Assembly: GCF_900099655.1 (NCBI RefSeq)
Contig: NZ_FNDC01000014.1
Location: 62,001-126,000, forward strand
DNA: 64,000 bases
Origin: Planococcus glaciei
GTDB taxonomy: Bacteria; Bacillota; Bacilli; Bacillales_A; Planococcaceae
Direction: 5' to 3'
Under the pieces are notes generated by a model, which did no database searches, had not been told where the DNA came from, and saw only the letters and a list, made by a program, of their open reading frames with translations. Position 1 is the stretch's first letter. Each line of letters begins with the position of its first letter. Positions 61,357 through 64,000 of this stretch are shown one piece after another. The translations under genes were made by a program, and so were the position numbers.

Positions 61357-64000
61357 TGCCACATGGACAGATGAACAATGGCAAGCCATTTGGGCTAAGG
61401 GGCAGGATATGCTCGTTTCTGCAGCAGCCGGATCCGGCAAGACGGCCGTGCTGATCAACCGGATGATTGAAAAAGTGCTGGATGAAAATGAGCCGGTCTC
61501 CGTGGATGAGCTGCTTGTCGTGACATTCACGAACGCATCCGCCGCAGAAATGCGCCATCGCATGTTTACTGCTCTGGAAAAAGCGGTAGCGGAAAACCCC
61601 GATTCCCAACATTTGCGGAAACAAATGCGGCTTATCAATAAAGCGCAGATTTCCACGCTGCATTCGTTTTGCCTGCAGGTAGTTAAGCAATACGCATACT
61701 TGCTGGAAATCGACCCGGGTTTCCGCATCGCCAATGAAACCGAAGCAGCATTGCTTCGGGATGATGTATTGGAAGCGGTCCTGGAGTCCGCTTATGAAGG
61801 AGAGCACGCTGAAGCCGTCTACCGCCTTGCGGACAGTTTTACATCCGACCGCAACGACCAGGCGATGGAAGTGCTCTTAAGCAAGCTGTATGACTATTCA
61901 CGGGTGCATCCGGAGCCTGACCGCTGGCTGGAACAAGTGCCGGCGCTATATGCAGTTCCTGCCGGTGCAACGGTCGATGATTTGCCGTTTATCGCCGGTT
62001 TAAAGATGACCATCCGCCACGCGCTTGAAGAAGCGCTCAATTTGGCGGATGAAGGAAATCAGCTGGCGCTCTATCCTGAAGGCCCGGTTCTGTTAAGCGA
62101 AACATTTGAAATGGATATGGACTTGATCCGTACGGCACTGGATGCCCTGGAGGAATCATGGGACAGCCTTTATAATTTCTCGAAAGCGTTCGCTTGGCCG
62201 AAAGCGGCCACCATCCGCAAAGATTCGTGCGACGCTGAACTTGCAGAAGAAGCAAAAGCGAAGCGCAGTGACGTGAAAAAAATCGTCAATGGCGTGATGG
62301 ACGCTTATTTCGTCCGGTCTCCCAAACGGCTGCTCGATGAAATGCGCGAGATGGCTCCGTTGATGAAAACCTTGGTGGAGCTGACGAAAGTCTTTGCGGC
62401 ACAATACAAAGCATTGAAAATTGACCGTGCATTGGTCGATTTCTCCGATTTGGAGCATTATGCCCTGGAAATTTTAAGTGACGAAAGCAAGCCGTCCCCA
62501 ATTGCACTTGATTACCAAAAGCAGTTTAAAGAAGTGCTGGTGGATGAATACCAGGACACCAATATGCTTCAGGAAACCATTCTGAATCTGGTGAAGTCCG
62601 GCGGCGAAGCGGACGGCAATCTCTTCATGGTAGGCGACGTCAAGCAGTCGATCTACCGCTTCCGCCTTGCTGAACCGATGCTGTTTCTTGGCAAATACAG
62701 CCGGTTTACGAAAGATGCCGACGGGACAGGCCTGCGGGTCGACTTGAATGCCAATTTCAGAAGCCGGCGGGAAGTGTTGGATGGCACCAATTACATTTTT
62801 GCGCAGATTATGGGCGAGCGCGTCGGAGAAATCACTTACGATGAAGCCGCCGCACTGAAAAACAAGGCGCCTTATCCGGATCAGGATGTTCCGGTGGAAT
62901 TGACCTTGATCCATGAGCCGGAAAGCGATGAAGAGCCGGAAGAAGACTTGGCGAAATCCCAGTGGGAAGCCCGCTATATTGCAAAGAAAATCCGCGAATT
63001 GATGGAAAAAGAGATCCATGTCTACGATCCATGGAAACAGCAGCAGCGTCCATTGGAATACAGTGACATTGTCGTCCTGATGCGTTCGATGACCTGGTCA
63101 GGCGATTTTGTGGATGAGTTTAAAGCGGCCGGCATTCCGCTGTATGCCGAATTGACTGGCGGCTATTTTGATGCACTGGAAGTCATGATCATGCTGAATA
63201 CGCTGCGCGTGATTGACAATCCGTATCAGGACATCCCGCTAGTTTCCGTGCTCCGGGCGCCGTTCATCGGATTGAAAGAAAATGAATTGGCGGAAATCCG
63301 GTTGGCGGCTCCGCAAGCATCGTTTTACGATGCCGTTAAAACCTTTATTCAGGGAGGGTCGGGCATCGATCCGGCTGCTGCGGAAAAACTGCGCCGCTTT
63401 ATGCTTCATTTGGAAGACTGGCGCAACTTGGCGCGGCGGGGGTCGCTTGCTGAGCTGATCTGGCAGGTGTATTTGGATACGAATTACTACGAAATGGCCG
63501 GAGCGATGTCGAACGGCAAGCAGCGGCAAGCGAATTTGCGCACGCTGCATGACCGGGCATTGGAATACGAAAAAACATCGTTCCGTGGATTGTTCCGCTT
63601 CCTGCGCTTTATCGACCGGATGCGGGAGCGCGGAGATGATCTTGGGACAGCCAAGTCGTTGAGTGAAAAAGAAAATGTGGTCCGGTTGATGACGGTCCAT
63701 AAGTCAAAAGGGCTGGAATTTCCGGTTGTTTTTTTTGCCGGCGCCGGCCGCATGTTCAATGAAATGGATTTCCATAAACCTTATTTATTCGACCAGGACT
63801 ATGGGCTTGCCGTAAAAGCCGTCAATCCCGATACCCGCCTCGAATACACATCGCTGCCGTTTTTGGCGGTCAAAGAAATGAAGCAGCTGCAGATGAAGGC
63901 GGAAGAAATGCGCGTCTTGTATGTGGCCATGACCCGGGCAAAAGAGCGGCTTTATTTGACAGCGTCTGTCAAAGAGATTGACCGGCTGTTCGGTAAGTGG
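61334..64000 (+). CDS. addA: ATP-dependent helicase-nuclease subunit A, 3'-truncated by the window edge
   Basis: The first 889 codons are present and open to the end; the family is about 1,230 residues, so the last third (including the nuclease domain) is outside. The UvrD-type helicase motifs are visible: MLVSAAAGSGKTAVLINRM (Walker A), VVTFTNASAAEMRHRM, ISTLHSFC, VLVDEYQDTNMLQ (Walker B), MVGDVKQSIYRFR, LNANFRSRREVLD, and MTVHKSKGLEFPVVFF and VLYVAMTRAKERL near the end. The ATG at 61334 follows AAAGGAG inside addB. Confidence 0.95.
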   Translation, partial: MIPIKPTDATWTDEQWQAIWAKGQDMLVSAAAGSGKTAVLINRMIEKVLDENEPVSVDELLVVTFTNASAAEMRHRMFTALEKAVAENPDSQHLRKQMRLINKAQISTLHSFCLQVVKQYAYLLEIDPGFRIANETEAALLRDDVLEAVLESAYEGEHAEAVYRLADSFTSDRNDQAMEVLLSKLYDYSRVHPEPDRWLEQVPALYAVPAGATVDDLPFIAGLKMTIRHALEEALNLADEGNQLALYPEGPVLLSETFEMDMDLIRTALDALEESWDSLYNFSKAFAWPKAATIRKDSCDAELAEEAKAKRSDVKKIVNGVMDAYFVRSPKRLLDEMREMAPLMKTLVELTKVFAAQYKALKIDRALVDFSDLEHYALEILSDESKPSPIALDYQKQFKEVLVDEYQDTNMLQETILNLVKSGGEADGNLFMVGDVKQSIYRFRLAEPMLFLGKYSRFTKDADGTGLRVDLNANFRSRREVLDGTNYIFAQIMGERVGEITYDEAAALKNKAPYPDQDVPVELTLIHEPESDEEPEEDLAKSQWEARYIAKKIRELMEKEIHVYDPWKQQQRPLEYSDIVVLMRSMTWSGDFVDEFKAAGIPLYAELTGGYFDALEVMIMLNTLRVIDNPYQDIPLVSVLRAPFIGLKENELAEIRLAAPQASFYDAVKTFIQGGSGIDPAAAEKLRRFMLHLEDWRNLARRGSLAELIWQVYLDTNYYEMAGAMSNGKQRQANLRTLHDRALEYEKTSFRGLFRFLRFIDRMRERGDDLGTAKSLSEKENVVRLMTVHKSKGLEFPVVFFAGAGRMFNEMDFHKPYLFDQDYGLAVKAVNPDTRLEYTSLPFLAVKEMKQLQMKAEEMRVLYVAMTRAKERLYLTASVKEIDRLFGKW

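Overview
The window looks like a chromosomal segment of a low-to-mid G+C Gram-positive Firmicute, most likely a member of the Planococcaceae (Planococcus or a close relative). The basis is the Bacillus-type gene order (tagO, LCP gene, yvyE, degS-degU, degV, comFA-comFC, hpf, secA, prfB, cccB, ftsE-ftsX, minJ, csbA), strong GGAGG ribosome sites, many GTG/TTG starts and SigB-type promoters. The family assignment is an inference from protein resemblance; no search was run. No rRNA, tRNA, CRISPR array, insertion sequence or prophage was seen.

Region 1-15.3 kb is metabolic: a repeat-rich left edge, a HAD hydrolase, a rifampicin-phosphotransferase-like enzyme, the glyoxylate shunt (aceA-aceB with a tiny zinc-ribbon gene) divergent from a LytTR regulator, a cupin, an aspartate kinase divergent from hom-thrC-thrB, and a succinate-semialdehyde dehydrogenase. 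Region 15.5-19.4 kb is a three-gene unit of a membrane protein, an M20 amidohydrolase and a carbamoylase-type amidohydrolase. Region 19.5-22.7 kb is accessory: a stand-alone winged-helix protein, a Wzz-like protein without its kinase, a FemAB/GNAT-like protein and an alkyltransferase-like DNA repair protein. Region 22.9-32.2 kb holds several stress genes with SigB-like promoters, plus pgi and brnQ.

The standout is at 26285-27917. A 429-residue HTH+TPR regulator of the RRNPP type (Rap/NprR/PlcR/PrgX) is followed after 13 bases by a small secreted pro-peptide carrying five tandem copies of a core ending in R-VPEPWSV. This has the architecture of a peptide quorum-sensing pair with a multi-copy pheromone precursor. 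The lineage-specific pairing and the repeat-encoded signal appear unusual.

Region 32.6-55.9 kb is conserved core: teichoic acid initiation and attachment, DegS/DegU, competence comFA/comFC (comFB absent), ribosome hibernation, SecA, RF2 with its programmed frameshift, cytochrome c551, FtsEX with a coiled-coil M23 hydrolase, a MinJ-like PDZ protein and CsbA. The late flagellar genes that lie between comFC and hpf in Bacillus subtilis are absent; in their place are a PilZ gene, a cluster of large structured repeats and an SDR gene. The right end (56-64 kb) carries azlC-azlD, a TVP38-family protein and addB-addA behind a LexA-like box; addA runs off the window.

Regulatory signals recur across loci: an ACTGT-N6-ACAGT inverted repeat in front of both the aceA and the hom operon, six SigB-like promoters, and bidirectional terminators between most convergent pairs.
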